Positions 51,900 to 60,559 of a stretch of 64,000 nt of DNA are shown here, piece after piece. The stretch lies in the NCBI GenBank assembly GCA_937864115.1, contig CALMII010000015.1, forward strand, positions 1-64,000, in the 5' to 3' direction. This DNA is from an uncultured Steroidobacter sp. Its GTDB lineage: Bacteria; Pseudomonadota; Gammaproteobacteria; Steroidobacterales; Steroidobacteraceae. The position numbers were made by a program, and so were the translations under genes. Under the pieces are notes generated by a model. It was given only the letters and a program-made list of their open reading frames with translations. It ran no database searches and was not told the DNA's origin. Position 1 is the first letter of the stretch. Every line of letters begins with the position of its first letter.

Positions 51900-52639
51900 G
51901 TGCTGGCGTTCAGTTCGGCGACGAAGTCGTAGGTGTCGCCGCGGTAGTAGGACTGCGAGAACTCGACGGCGCGTCCGTCCTTGAGAAAGCCCAGCCGTTC
52001 GACGAGCAGGCCCGCATCGCGTTCCTGAGCCTTGAGCAGCTTGGCCTGCTCGGCGGTGAAGAGCACGGCGCGCAGGCGCTGCAGCGCGCGCACGGGACGC
52101 GAGCCGTTTTTTTCCAGTGCTTCGTACAGCGAAGTCTCGACCGCATCGACGGACGGCAGGCATGACGCGAGCACCGTCGCGTACTCGAGCGCCATCGGCG
52201 CATCGTCGGCGTAGCGGATCCGGTTGAAGCGATAGACGGGCGTGCCCGGGCTGGATCGCAAGGTCAGTGCTTCTTCCGGCGTGACCGTGCCTGCCGCGCG
52301 ATTGAGCCAGACGCTGCGCGGCTTGCGGCCGCGGGCGCGCATGTCTTCCGAGAACGACGTCAGCTTGGCGAAGTTCTTTTCGACGCGCGCACACACGAAG
52401 GTGCCCGCACCCTGCCGGCGCACCAGCAGGCCTTCATCGACCAGTCCATCGATGGCCTTGCGCACGGTGATGCGCGAGACGTTGAGGTCGTCCGCGAGAT
52501 CGCGTTCCGGCGGCAGTGCGTCGTCCGGACCCAGTACACGCTTCTCGATGGCGTCGCGCAGGGCGCGCTGCAACTGCTGATAAAGCGGCAGATCGTGCGA
52601 TTCGTCGAGCGTCGGCAGATGTTGGGACAGCAGGGCCAA
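51896..52639 (-). CDS. GntR-family (HutC subfamily) regulator of GlcNAc use
   Basis: From a TTG at 52639 with GGAGA 6 bases upstream the protein has 247 residues; the longer frame from a TTG at 52702 runs through the operator region and is less likely. The winged helix is LYQQLQRALRDAIEKRVLGP and DLADDLNVSRITVRKAIDGL; the effector domain is of the UTRA type (FAKLTSFSEDMRARGRKPRS; YDFVAELNAST at the end). By position it is the NagQ/NagR-type repressor, with GlcNAc-6-P or GlcN-6-P as likely inducer. It heads the nagB-II/nagA operon and diverges from the TonB receptor. Confidence 0.92.
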   Translation of the reverse strand: MALLSQHLPTLDESHDLPLYQQLQRALRDAIEKRVLGPDDALPPERDLADDLNVSRITVRKAIDGLVDEGLLVRRQGAGTFVCARVEKNFAKLTSFSEDMRARGRKPRSVWLNRAAGTVTPEEALTLRSSPGTPVYRFNRIRYADDAPMALEYATVLASCLPSVDAVETSLYEALEKNGSRPVRALQRLRAVLFTAEQAKLLKAQERDAGLLVERLGFLKDGRAVEFSQSYYRGDTYDFVAELNAST

Positions 52640-52695
52640 GGGTCTCTCCGGAAAACTTTGTTGTGCTTGGTAGTGGCGAAGATGCCACTCAAGTA

Positions 52696-52715
52696 TTACC
52701 AATGCAATACCAATG
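52696..52715. promoter_or_regulatory. candidate GntR operator, tandem half-sites (left)
   Basis: TTACCAATG at 52696-52704 and ATACCAATG at 52707-52715 are direct repeats exactly 11 bp apart, about one helical turn. They lie just upstream of the GntR gene start. AATGGTA at 52784-52790 is another, inverted copy of the same word. Confidence 0.5.
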
Positions 52716-52816
52716 TCGATCCAAGGTGGGGCGTATTGCTATATAAATTGCTGAAAAACAATGCAAACACAGCCGTGAAAAATAATGGTATCGAACCTGC
52801 TTGGCTTTTCTGGATG

Positions 52817-52832
52817 ATTGGTACTATATTGG
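52817..52832. promoter_or_regulatory. candidate GntR operator, tandem half-sites (right)
   Basis: ATTGGTACTATATTGG contains ATTGG at 52817 and again at 52828, an 11-bp spacing, in the opposite orientation to the left pair. It lies about 45-60 bases upstream of the TonB receptor ATG, near where its promoter must be. Confidence 0.5.
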
Positions 52833-52877
52833 CCCGCAACTGGTCTGCTGACAAAACAACAGGGGTAGGGGTCTCAC

Positions 52878-55544
52878 ATGAACACCAGACGTTCGACGTT
52901 GATCGGTACGGCAATCGCGTTCGCCTTGTTTCACCCGTCCGCACCGTCGCTGGCGCAGACGGCCGCGAGCGAGCCGCTCGAGGAAATCGTGGTTACGGGC
53001 ATCCGTGCCAGCATCCAGCAGTCGCTCGAAGTGAAGCGCGATGCCGACGCCCGCATCGAAGTCGTGACCGCGGAAGAGGTTGGCAAGCTGCCGGCACACA
53101 ACGTGGCCGATGCGCTGCGCGGCCTGCCCGGCGTGAACATCAGTTCCTCCAGTGCCGATGAAGGCGGCTTCGACGAAGCCGATCGCGTCAGCCTGCGCGG
53201 CACCAGCCCGAGCCTGACCCAGACGCTCATCAACGGCCACAGCGTCGGTTCGGCCGACTGGTTCGTGCTGAGCCAGGGCAACAACGTCGGTCGCAGCGTC
53301 AGCTACACGCTGCTGCCCTCCGAACTGGTCAGCTCGGTGGAAGTGAACAAGTCCTCGCACGCGAAGTTGCAGGAGGGCGGCACCACCGGCACCGTCAACA
53401 TCATCACGCGCAAGCCGTTCCAGTTCTCCGAGCCGCTCACGTTCGAAGCGTCCGTCGGCACCGTGTATTCCGACCAGGCCGATTCCTACGATCCGCAACT
53501 GTCGGGCCTGATCAACTATCGCAACGACGACGGCACCTTCGGCGTGCTGCTGCAGGTCTTCAAGCAGGAACGCTCGCTGCGCCGTGATGCGCAGGAAATT
53601 CCGGGCGGGTTCTTCAAGATCGCGGCCGGCGACGCCGTTGCTGCGACCAATCCCGACCTGGTCGGCGTGTACGTCCCGGGCCTGGTCGGTTCGACGCTGT
53701 TCGAGCAGGTTCGCGATCGCACGGGCGGCCTGCTGGAACTGCAGTTCCGGCCTTCGGACAACCTGACCCTCGGCCTGAGCGGCTTCCTCTCGGACATGGA
53801 TGCCAACAACTACAACCGCAACTTCATGCTGTGGGGCGGCAACTTTGCGCGCGTCCAGGCGCCGCAGCCCGGCTACACGATCGAAAACGGCGTGTTGACC
53901 AATGCGACCTATGCAGGCGTCGCCGGTCGCAACTACGCCGTTTACGACATGATCTATCGCGAGGCCACGGCCAAGAGCAGCTACGTCACCTTCGACGCGG
54001 ACTGGCAGATCAACGACACCCTGCGTTCCAGGGTGCAGCTCGGCACCACCGAAGGTGAGGGCTCGACGGATCGTCAGTTCATTGCCGAGGTGAACATGGC
54101 CAGCGGCGGCGGCGCGAGCTGGACCAGTCATGGCATCGGCTCGCCGCTCGACTGGAACGTGGGCGGCAACAACACGCCGGCGGGCGTGACGGGGTTCGGT
54201 ACCTGGGGCAATCAGCAGGTCACCGCCACGGATCAGGAAGACTGGATCAACCTGGATTTCAGCGTCGACGTGGATGCGGGCGCGCTGACGTCGATCAACT
54301 TCGGTGCGCGCTGCGCCGATCATGAGCGTGAAACCTCGTCGCCGGAAGGAGCGAGCCCAGGCGCCATCTGGCCGGCGCTGCAGAACGGCGCCACCAGCCC
54401 GTATCCGGGCGACTTCGCCGAAGCCATCGGCGGCAGCTTCCCGCGCGACCTGTGGTACTTCACCACCGGCGCGCTGAAGGACGCGATCATCAACAATTCC
54501 ACCTGGCTGTCCGACAACGACGGCCCGACCGGCCGTCACAACTACGGCGCCGAATGGAAAGTCACGGAGAAGAATCTCGCGGCCTACGTGCAGGCGAACC
54601 TGGCGGGCGATGCATGGAGCGGCAACTTCGGCCTGCGCTACGTCAACGTCGATCAGGACATCAACTCCTATCAGGCGGTGGCCTCGGCGGCGAATGCCGA
54701 CGTGAGCAGCCTGTTCGGCAACTGGATCTACCAGAACACCAGCAACGAGCACAGCAAGGTGCTGCCGAGCGCAAACTTCAAGTTCAACATGAGCAAGGAC
54801 GTGGTGTTCCGCTTCGCTGCTTCGCAGACCATGACCTTGCCGGACTATTCGGCGCTCGGTGCGTCGAGCTGGGGTTCGGATCTGAACAAGACCGGCGGCG
54901 GCGGCAACCCGAACCTGAAGCCGGTGCTGTCCACGAACTTCGACGGCAACGTCGAGTGGTACTTCATGCCGCGCGGCCTGGTGTCGGTCGGCGCCTTCTC
55001 GATGGATCTGAAGGACTACGTCGCCTTCGGTACCGAAACGCGGATGCTGTACAGCGAGCTGACCAATCAGCTCGAGGAGTACCTCGTGTCGGTGCCGGTC
55101 AACTCCAACGGCCAGGTCACCGGTCTCGAACTCGTCTATGAACAGCCCATCGGCGATCTGTTCGGCTTCAATGCCAACTACACCTACGCGGACGGCAAGA
55201 CGGCGCATACCTGGGCCGACGGCAGCAACAACCTGGTGGGCACGTCGAAGGACACCTACAACGTAGGCGCCTATTTCGAGAACGACATGTTCGGTGTGCG
55301 CGCGAACTACACGTATCGCACGGCGTTCCTGATCGGGCTGTCGGGTGCGAATCCGTACTACCAGGATGATTTCGGCACGCTGTCGGTGACGCTGAGCTAC
55401 AAGCCGACCGAGTGGTTGAACGTCAGCCTGGATGCGTTGAACCTGAACAACCCGGATCTGACGTACTACCAGAGCGCGGTCATTCCGAGTGCGTTCTACA
55501 ACAACGGGCGTCAGTACTACCTCAATCTGCGCGCCAAGTTCTGA
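52878..55544 (+). CDS. TonB-dependent receptor for GlcNAc/chitooligosaccharides (probable)
   Basis: 888 residues with signal peptide (MNTRRSTLIGTAIAFALFHP..LAQ), TonB-box-like LEEIVVTGIRASIQQSLEVK, a plug (VADALRGLPGVNISSSSADE) and a barrel ending YLNLRAKF. It lacks an STN domain. It belongs to the same broad Xanthomonas/Caulobacter class as the other two receptors, but its sequence is quite different. It is divergent from the GntR/nagB-II/nagA operon across shared candidate operators and followed by a hexosaminidase and the GlcNAc PTS, so chitin-derived sugars are the likely ligand. Confidence 0.94.
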   Translation: MNTRRSTLIGTAIAFALFHPSAPSLAQTAASEPLEEIVVTGIRASIQQSLEVKRDADARIEVVTAEEVGKLPAHNVADALRGLPGVNISSSSADEGGFDEADRVSLRGTSPSLTQTLINGHSVGSADWFVLSQGNNVGRSVSYTLLPSELVSSVEVNKSSHAKLQEGGTTGTVNIITRKPFQFSEPLTFEASVGTVYSDQADSYDPQLSGLINYRNDDGTFGVLLQVFKQERSLRRDAQEIPGGFFKIAAGDAVAATNPDLVGVYVPGLVGSTLFEQVRDRTGGLLELQFRPSDNLTLGLSGFLSDMDANNYNRNFMLWGGNFARVQAPQPGYTIENGVLTNATYAGVAGRNYAVYDMIYREATAKSSYVTFDADWQINDTLRSRVQLGTTEGEGSTDRQFIAEVNMASGGGASWTSHGIGSPLDWNVGGNNTPAGVTGFGTWGNQQVTATDQEDWINLDFSVDVDAGALTSINFGARCADHERETSSPEGASPGAIWPALQNGATSPYPGDFAEAIGGSFPRDLWYFTTGALKDAIINNSTWLSDNDGPTGRHNYGAEWKVTEKNLAAYVQANLAGDAWSGNFGLRYVNVDQDINSYQAVASAANADVSSLFGNWIYQNTSNEHSKVLPSANFKFNMSKDVVFRFAASQTMTLPDYSALGASSWGSDLNKTGGGGNPNLKPVLSTNFDGNVEWYFMPRGLVSVGAFSMDLKDYVAFGTETRMLYSELTNQLEEYLVSVPVNSNGQVTGLELVYEQPIGDLFGFNANYTYADGKTAHTWADGSNNLVGTSKDTYNVGAYFENDMFGVRANYTYRTAFLIGLSGANPYYQDDFGTLSVTLSYKPTEWLNVSLDALNLNNPDLTYYQSAVIPSAFYNNGRQYYLNLRAKF

Positions 55545-55582
55545 TCCGCCGGCCAGCAGGTCAGCCTGGGATGCTTCCTCTT

Positions 55583-55680
55583 GTCCCCTCCTCCGCGCAG
55601 CGGGGGAGGGCTAGGGTGGGGGCTCTTCTTGTAACGGCGCTCACTGCGGTGGTGGCATCGTTGAGCGAGTGAAGAAGGGA
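55583..55680. repeat. CCTCCTCCGCG..GGGGGAGGG repeat, long copy
   Basis: CCCCTCCTCCGCGCAGCGGG-GGAGGG palindrome, GGGGGCTCTTC, then GGCGCTCACTGCGGTGGTGG. A matching run (palindrome, GGGGGTCTTC, and CTCACTACGGTGGTGG) occurs at 62343-62440, so the shared unit is longer than the palindrome alone. Confidence 0.75.
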
Positions 55681-55725
55681 GCGGAGACTAGCGATAGTCC
55701 GGGTCAGTTGTTAAACCGACAAATC

Positions 55726-57903
55726 ATGCGCCAGCAGAACAAGTTCATCGCTTTCGCAAGTTGTGTCCTCCTGTTGCTGATCGGCGGCTGTGACCGATCC
55801 AGGCCGGACGCTGTTGCTGTCAGTGCTCCCACTCCCGCCATCATCCCCGCGCCGCGCGATCTGACGACTGGCGCGGGCCAGTTCAATGTCTCCGCGGCAA
55901 CCCCCATCACCTTCGCCGCCGACTCCGATGCCGCCTCCGTCGCAGACTATTTCTCCGACCTGATCCATCGCACCCGCGGCCTGCAGTTGCACACGCAGGC
56001 AGGCGAGGCGGACAAGTCCATTCACTTCGAGCTCACGGCCGGCGGGAGTGCCGGACAGGAAGACTATTCGCTGACCCTCTCCCCCGAGCGGATCGTCGTT
56101 TCTGCCGGCAACTCTCGCGGCCTTTTCTACGGTGCGGTCACGCTGTGGCAGCTCATGACGCCGGGCGACGCTGCGCAGACGATCGCTGTTCCGGCGGTCA
56201 CCATCCATGACTCGCCGCGCTTCGCATGGCGCGGACTCATGCTCGATTCCGCGCGTCATTTCCAGTCGCCCGAGTTCGTCAAACGGTTCATCGACTGGAT
56301 GGCGCTGCACAAGCTCAACGTGCTGCACTGGCATCTGGTCGACGACCAGGGCTGGCGGCTGGAGATCAGGAAATATCCGAAGCTGACGAGCGTCGGTGCG
56401 TGGCGCGTGCCGGCCGGCGCCGCCGCTGCAGCGGATATCGATCCGGCCACCGGCAAGCCGCGCCTTTACGGCGGCTACTACACGCAGGATCAGGTGCGCG
56501 AGATCGTGGCGTACGCGGCGCAGCGTCACATCACCATCGTTCCCGAAATCGAAATGCCGGGTCATGCGAGCGCAGCGGTCGCCGCTTATCCGCAGCTCGG
56601 TGTGACGGGTACGCATCCGCCGGTCGTGCCTGCCGACTGGGGCGTCTACTCGACGCTGTTCAACGTGGACGATGCGACGTTCGGCTTCATGGAGGACGTG
56701 CTGACCGAAGTCATGGCGCTGTTTCCGGGCGAGTACATCCACGTCGGCGGCGATGAAGCCGTGAAGGACGAATGGGAGGCGTCGCCGAAGATCCAGGCGC
56801 AGATGCGCAAGCTCGGCATCAAGGACGAACACGCGCTGCAGAGCTACTTCATTCATCGCATCGAGAAATTCCTCAACCGGCACGGACGTCGGCTGATCGG
56901 CTGGGACGAAATTCTCGAAGGCGGTCTCGCGCCCAATGCGACGGTGATGTCGTGGCGCGGAATCGATGGCGCGGTTGCCGCTGCCACCGCCGGCCACGAT
57001 GCGGTGCTCGCGCCGCAACCGGCCTTGTACTTCGACAATCGACAGAACGGCCCCAACGATCCATCGCCCGGCCGCGGCTGGATCATCAGCCTCGAAGACG
57101 TGTACCGCTTCGACCCGGCGCCGGCGGCGCTGCAGCCGGAGCAGCTGAAGCATATCCTCGGCCTGCAGGCGCCCATCTTTACCGAGCACATGCGAACAGA
57201 AGAGCGCGTCGAATACATGACTTTTCCGCGCGCCGCCGCGCTCGCGGAAGTCGCCTGGTCGCCTGCGGAACGGCGCGACTGGACAGATTTCCAGGCGCGA
57301 TTACCCGCACAGTTGCATCGCTACGACTCCCTCGGAATCCACTACACACCTCCTGCCCCCTCCTCCGCGCAGCGGGGAGGAGGCGCGCAGGAGCGCGCCG
57401 GAATCCCCCAACGAGGGGAGAGGGTTGGGGAGGGGGCTGCCTCGCGCCGCACCAGCCATCAACTGGAAATGTGCACCAGCAAACTCGTGCTGTCGCTCAC
57501 CGATGATGCGCCGCTGCACGGCGAACGCGCCGTATTCCTCGTCGACATCATGAATCCGTGCTGGATCCTCAAGGGTGCAGACCTGTCGCAGTCGACGACG
57601 CTGACCGCGGCCGTGGGACAGGTGCCTTTCAATTTTCAGATCGGGAATGACGTGAAGGCCATTCCGTTGCTGAAGCCGCAGACACCGGAGGGCGAGCTCG
57701 AGGTTCGTCTCGACAGTTGCGAGGGCGAAAAGCTGGCGACACTGCCGCTCGCACCGGCCGTATCGAGCGACACCGTCACGGCACTGCCACCGGCAAAAAT
57801 TGCGTCCCGCGTCGGCCAGCACGATCTGTGTTTCATCTTCACGCGCAAGTCCGTCGATCCGATCTGGGTGATCGACAGCATCGAGCTGATTGGACTGCAA
57901 TGA
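55726..57903 (+). CDS. GH20 beta-N-acetylhexosaminidase, lipoprotein
   Basis: 725 residues from ATG 55726 (a GTG at 55669 would add 19). Lipoprotein signal MRQQNKFIAFASCVLLLLIG then GC, the acylated cysteine. Next an N-terminal GH20b domain, then the catalytic barrel: WRGLMLDSARHFQSPEFVKR, NVLHWHLVDDQGW, and HVGGDEAVKDEW with the catalytic pair Asp343-Glu344. The barrel ends near residue 535. An in-frame repeat encodes about 35 low-complexity residues (PPAPSSAQRGGGAQERAG..), and a C-terminal beta-rich domain follows (CTSKLVLSLTDDAPLHGERA). It cleaves terminal GlcNAc from oligosaccharides in the periplasm or at the outer membrane. It lies between the receptor and the PTS genes. Confidence 0.94.
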   Translation: MRQQNKFIAFASCVLLLLIGGCDRSRPDAVAVSAPTPAIIPAPRDLTTGAGQFNVSAATPITFAADSDAASVADYFSDLIHRTRGLQLHTQAGEADKSIHFELTAGGSAGQEDYSLTLSPERIVVSAGNSRGLFYGAVTLWQLMTPGDAAQTIAVPAVTIHDSPRFAWRGLMLDSARHFQSPEFVKRFIDWMALHKLNVLHWHLVDDQGWRLEIRKYPKLTSVGAWRVPAGAAAAADIDPATGKPRLYGGYYTQDQVREIVAYAAQRHITIVPEIEMPGHASAAVAAYPQLGVTGTHPPVVPADWGVYSTLFNVDDATFGFMEDVLTEVMALFPGEYIHVGGDEAVKDEWEASPKIQAQMRKLGIKDEHALQSYFIHRIEKFLNRHGRRLIGWDEILEGGLAPNATVMSWRGIDGAVAAATAGHDAVLAPQPALYFDNRQNGPNDPSPGRGWIISLEDVYRFDPAPAALQPEQLKHILGLQAPIFTEHMRTEERVEYMTFPRAAALAEVAWSPAERRDWTDFQARLPAQLHRYDSLGIHYTPPAPSSAQRGGGAQERAGIPQRGERVGEGAASRRTSHQLEMCTSKLVLSLTDDAPLHGERAVFLVDIMNPCWILKGADLSQSTTLTAAVGQVPFNFQIGNDVKAIPLLKPQTPEGELEVRLDSCEGEKLATLPLAPAVSSDTVTALPPAKIASRVGQHDLCFIFTRKSVDPIWVIDSIELIGLQ
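57352..57450 (+). repeat. G-rich repeat inserted in the hexosaminidase gene
   Basis: Two CCCTCCTCC..GGGGAGG-type halves lie in tandem within the reading frame, encoding the Arg/Gly/Ala-rich linker between the catalytic and C-terminal domains. The length keeps the frame. Confidence 0.8.
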
Positions 57904-57916
57904 ACCGTTACGCGCG

Positions 57917-58026
57917 CGTGGCCCCCTCCCTACCCTCCCCCGGCGACCGGGGGAGGGGAAGAGAGAATGCGAGCTGCGCGTTTTTCCCTCCCCCGGCCGC
58001 CGGGGGAGGGTCAGGGAGGGGGCTCG
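57917..58026. repeat. double CCCTCCCCCGGC..GGGGGAGGG palindrome
   Basis: Two hairpin-forming units (CCCTCCCCCGGCGACCGGGG-GAGGG and CCCTCCCCCGGCCGCCGGGG-GAGGG) lie about 50 bases apart and are mirror images, with outer arms GCCCCCTCCCTACC and GGGAGGGGGC. They fill the hexosaminidase-nagF gap and could attenuate transcription between the two genes. Confidence 0.8.
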
Positions 58027-58042
58027 CCCCCGAGGCGATGCA

Positions 58043-60559
58043 ATGACCCGACTCACGCTGTGGGCTCCGCTCGCCGGCTGGAGTGCCCCGCTCAGCGAGG
58101 CGCCAGACGCCGTGTTCGCGCAGAAGATGCTCGGCGACGGACTCGTCATCGATCCTACGACCAACGAACTGGTCGCACCCTGCGACGGCGAGATCATTTC
58201 CATCGCCGCCTCGCATCACGCCATTGCGATTCGCGCCGACAACGGCGCCGAGATCCTGATGCACGTCGGCATCGATACGGTGAATCTCGCTGGTCGCGGC
58301 TTTCAGTTGCATGTTGCGCAGGGCGCCCGCGTCCGTGCCGGCAATCGCCTGCTGACGTTCGATCTGGAACTGTTGGCGCGCGAGGCGAAGAGCCTCGTCA
58401 CGCCCGTCATCCTCACCAATGCCGAGCAGTTCGAGATCGTCGGGCGTCATGAGAACCGCGAAGTCGCGGCGGGCGATCCGTTGCTGGAGATCGTGCCGAC
58501 CGCTGCTGCGGCGGCTGCGGTCAGTGCGGGTGTCAGCGAACAGAAGAGCGAACGCATTCGCGTCGCGCACGAACACGGAATTCACGCGCGGCCCGCAGCA
58601 TTGATTGCAGGCTTCGCACGCGGCGTCGCCGCGGAAGTGGAGATCCAGGCGCACGGCCGCAGCGCCAATCCCCGCAGTGCCGTCGCGCTGATGTCGCTCG
58701 GCATTCGCGGCGGCGACGAACTGATCGTGGTGGCGCGCGGTGCCGACGCGGCGACGGCCATCGAAGGTATTCGCAGACTCATCGATGGACTCGAGCCGCC
58801 CGCCGCAGGCAGGTCCGCCGCGACACCCATCCGCACTGCGGCGCCGACGCGTTCGGCGGATCGCTCGCGTCTGCGCGGTGTCGTGGCGAGTCGCGGCCTC
58901 GCCGTCGGCAAGGCCTTCTACCTGCGCGAAGCTGAAATCGCCGTTACCGAGGCGGGTGCCGGCGTTGCGCACGAGAGCGCCGAACTCGACCGTGCCCGCT
59001 CACAAGTGCGCGAGCGCCTGCAGGAGCTGGGGCGCACCGCCGCGCCGACGGCCCGCGAAATCATTGCCGCCCATCTCGAATTCGTCGACGACTGGGAACT
59101 GGTCGCCGCGGCGCGCCGCTCGATCGCGCGCGGCAAGAGCGCTGCATTCGCCTGGCGCCGCGCGGTACGTGACAGCGCCGATGTGCTGCGCGGACTCGGC
59201 GATCCGCGCATCGCCGAGCGCGTCGATGATCTGCTGGATCTGGAGCATCAGGTGCTGGTGGCGCTGCTGGGCCAGGCACCGACGGCGCAGGTCGAGATTC
59301 CGGATCGCGCCATCGTGCTGGCGGAAGACCTGAAGCCGTCGCAGTTCGTTTCGCTGGACGCGCGCAAGCTCGCCGGCATCTGTCTCGCGGCCGGCGGACC
59401 GACGTCGCATGTGTCGATTCTCGCTGCGGCCATCGGTGTGCCGGCGATCGTCGCCGCCGGTGCCGACGTGCTCGATATCGAAGACGGCACGACGCTGATC
59501 CTCGATGCGGAGCAGGGACTGCTGCGCGTCGCACCGGACGATGCCGAACTGGCGGCAACCGAACGCACGCTCGCTGCGCGCCGTCAGCGGCTGGCCGCGG
59601 AACGCTCGGCCGCGCAGAACCTGTGTCGCACTGCCGACGGGCAGCGCATCGAAGTGTTCGCCAATCTTGCGTCGCTTGCTGAAGCGAACGCGGCGATTGC
59701 GCAAGGCGCCGAAGGCTGCGGACTGCTGCGCACCGAGTTCCTGTTCCTGGAGCGCGAGTCCGCGCCTGACGAAGCGGAGCAGCTGCGCCGCTATCAGGAA
59801 ATCGCCGATGCACTCGCGGGACGGCTGCTGATCATTCGCACACTCGATGTCGGCGGTGACAAGCCGATTCCCTATCTGCCGCTGCCTGCGGAAGAGAATC
59901 CCGCGCTCGGCCTGCGCGGCGTACGCACGAGCCTGTGGCGACCGGAATTGCTGCGCACGCAATTGCGGGCGCTGTTGCGGGTGCAGCCCGCCGGCCAATG
60001 TCGCGTGCTGCTGCCCATGATCACGGATGTCATGGAGATCCGCGCCGTGCGACATCTGATCGACGAACTGCGACGCGAACTCGGCATCGCGGCGGGCGTG
60101 CAGCTCGGCGTCATGATCGAGACGCCGTCCTCGGCGGTGCTCGCGGATCAGATCGCGGCCGAAGTGGATTTCCTGTCGATCGGTACCAACGATCTCACGC
60201 AGTACACGCTCGCCATGGACCGCGGTCACGCCGAACTCGCGGCGCGCATCGATGGACTGCATCCCGCGGTCCTGCGGCTCATCGGCATGGCCGCCGAGTC
60301 GGGCGCGCGACTGGACAAGGTGGTCGCCGTCTGCGGCGGTCTCGCTTCCGATCCCGCTGCCGTGCCGGTCCTGCTCGGGCTCGGCGTGCGCGAGCTGTCG
60401 GTGGTGCCTTCGATGATCCCGCAGCTCAAGGCCATGATCGCGCGGCTCGCACTGGATGATTGCCGCGTGCTGGCGCGACGCGCGCTGGCGCTGGAATCCG
60501 CCGCGGCGGTGCGTGAGTTGCTCGCCTCATCCGCATCCGATCTAAGGATCGCGCTATGA
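58043..60559 (+). CDS. nagF: fused PTS EIIA-HPr-EI protein (NagF type)
   Basis: 838 residues from ATG 58043; the longer frame upstream is repeat. Residues 1 to about 155 are EIIA of the glucose type, with phospho-His74 (ILMHVGIDTV). About 168-255 is HPr with phospho-His181 (GIHARPAALI). About 280-838 is enzyme I with phospho-His456 (GGPTSHVSILAA) and the PEP-binding C-terminal barrel (LLRTEFLFLERE; GVMIETPSSAVLADQIAAEV; ISIGTNDLTQYT-like FLSIGTNDLTQYTLAMDR). It carries phosphate from PEP all the way to the EIIB of NagE, so GlcNAc import needs no general PTS proteins. It overlaps nagE by 4 bases. Confidence 0.96.
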   Translation: MTRLTLWAPLAGWSAPLSEAPDAVFAQKMLGDGLVIDPTTNELVAPCDGEIISIAASHHAIAIRADNGAEILMHVGIDTVNLAGRGFQLHVAQGARVRAGNRLLTFDLELLAREAKSLVTPVILTNAEQFEIVGRHENREVAAGDPLLEIVPTAAAAAAVSAGVSEQKSERIRVAHEHGIHARPAALIAGFARGVAAEVEIQAHGRSANPRSAVALMSLGIRGGDELIVVARGADAATAIEGIRRLIDGLEPPAAGRSAATPIRTAAPTRSADRSRLRGVVASRGLAVGKAFYLREAEIAVTEAGAGVAHESAELDRARSQVRERLQELGRTAAPTAREIIAAHLEFVDDWELVAAARRSIARGKSAAFAWRRAVRDSADVLRGLGDPRIAERVDDLLDLEHQVLVALLGQAPTAQVEIPDRAIVLAEDLKPSQFVSLDARKLAGICLAAGGPTSHVSILAAAIGVPAIVAAGADVLDIEDGTTLILDAEQGLLRVAPDDAELAATERTLAARRQRLAAERSAAQNLCRTADGQRIEVFANLASLAEANAAIAQGAEGCGLLRTEFLFLERESAPDEAEQLRRYQEIADALAGRLLIIRTLDVGGDKPIPYLPLPAEENPALGLRGVRTSLWRPELLRTQLRALLRVQPAGQCRVLLPMITDVMEIRAVRHLIDELRRELGIAAGVQLGVMIETPSSAVLADQIAAEVDFLSIGTNDLTQYTLAMDRGHAELAARIDGLHPAVLRLIGMAAESGARLDKVVAVCGGLASDPAAVPVLLGLGVRELSVVPSMIPQLKAMIARLALDDCRVLARRALALESAAAVRELLASSASDLRIAL

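Noticed and set aside
57890..58042. N-terminal extension of the EIIA-HPr-EI protein
   Set aside because: It is the translation of the double G-rich palindrome; the EIIA domain begins right after ATG 58043.
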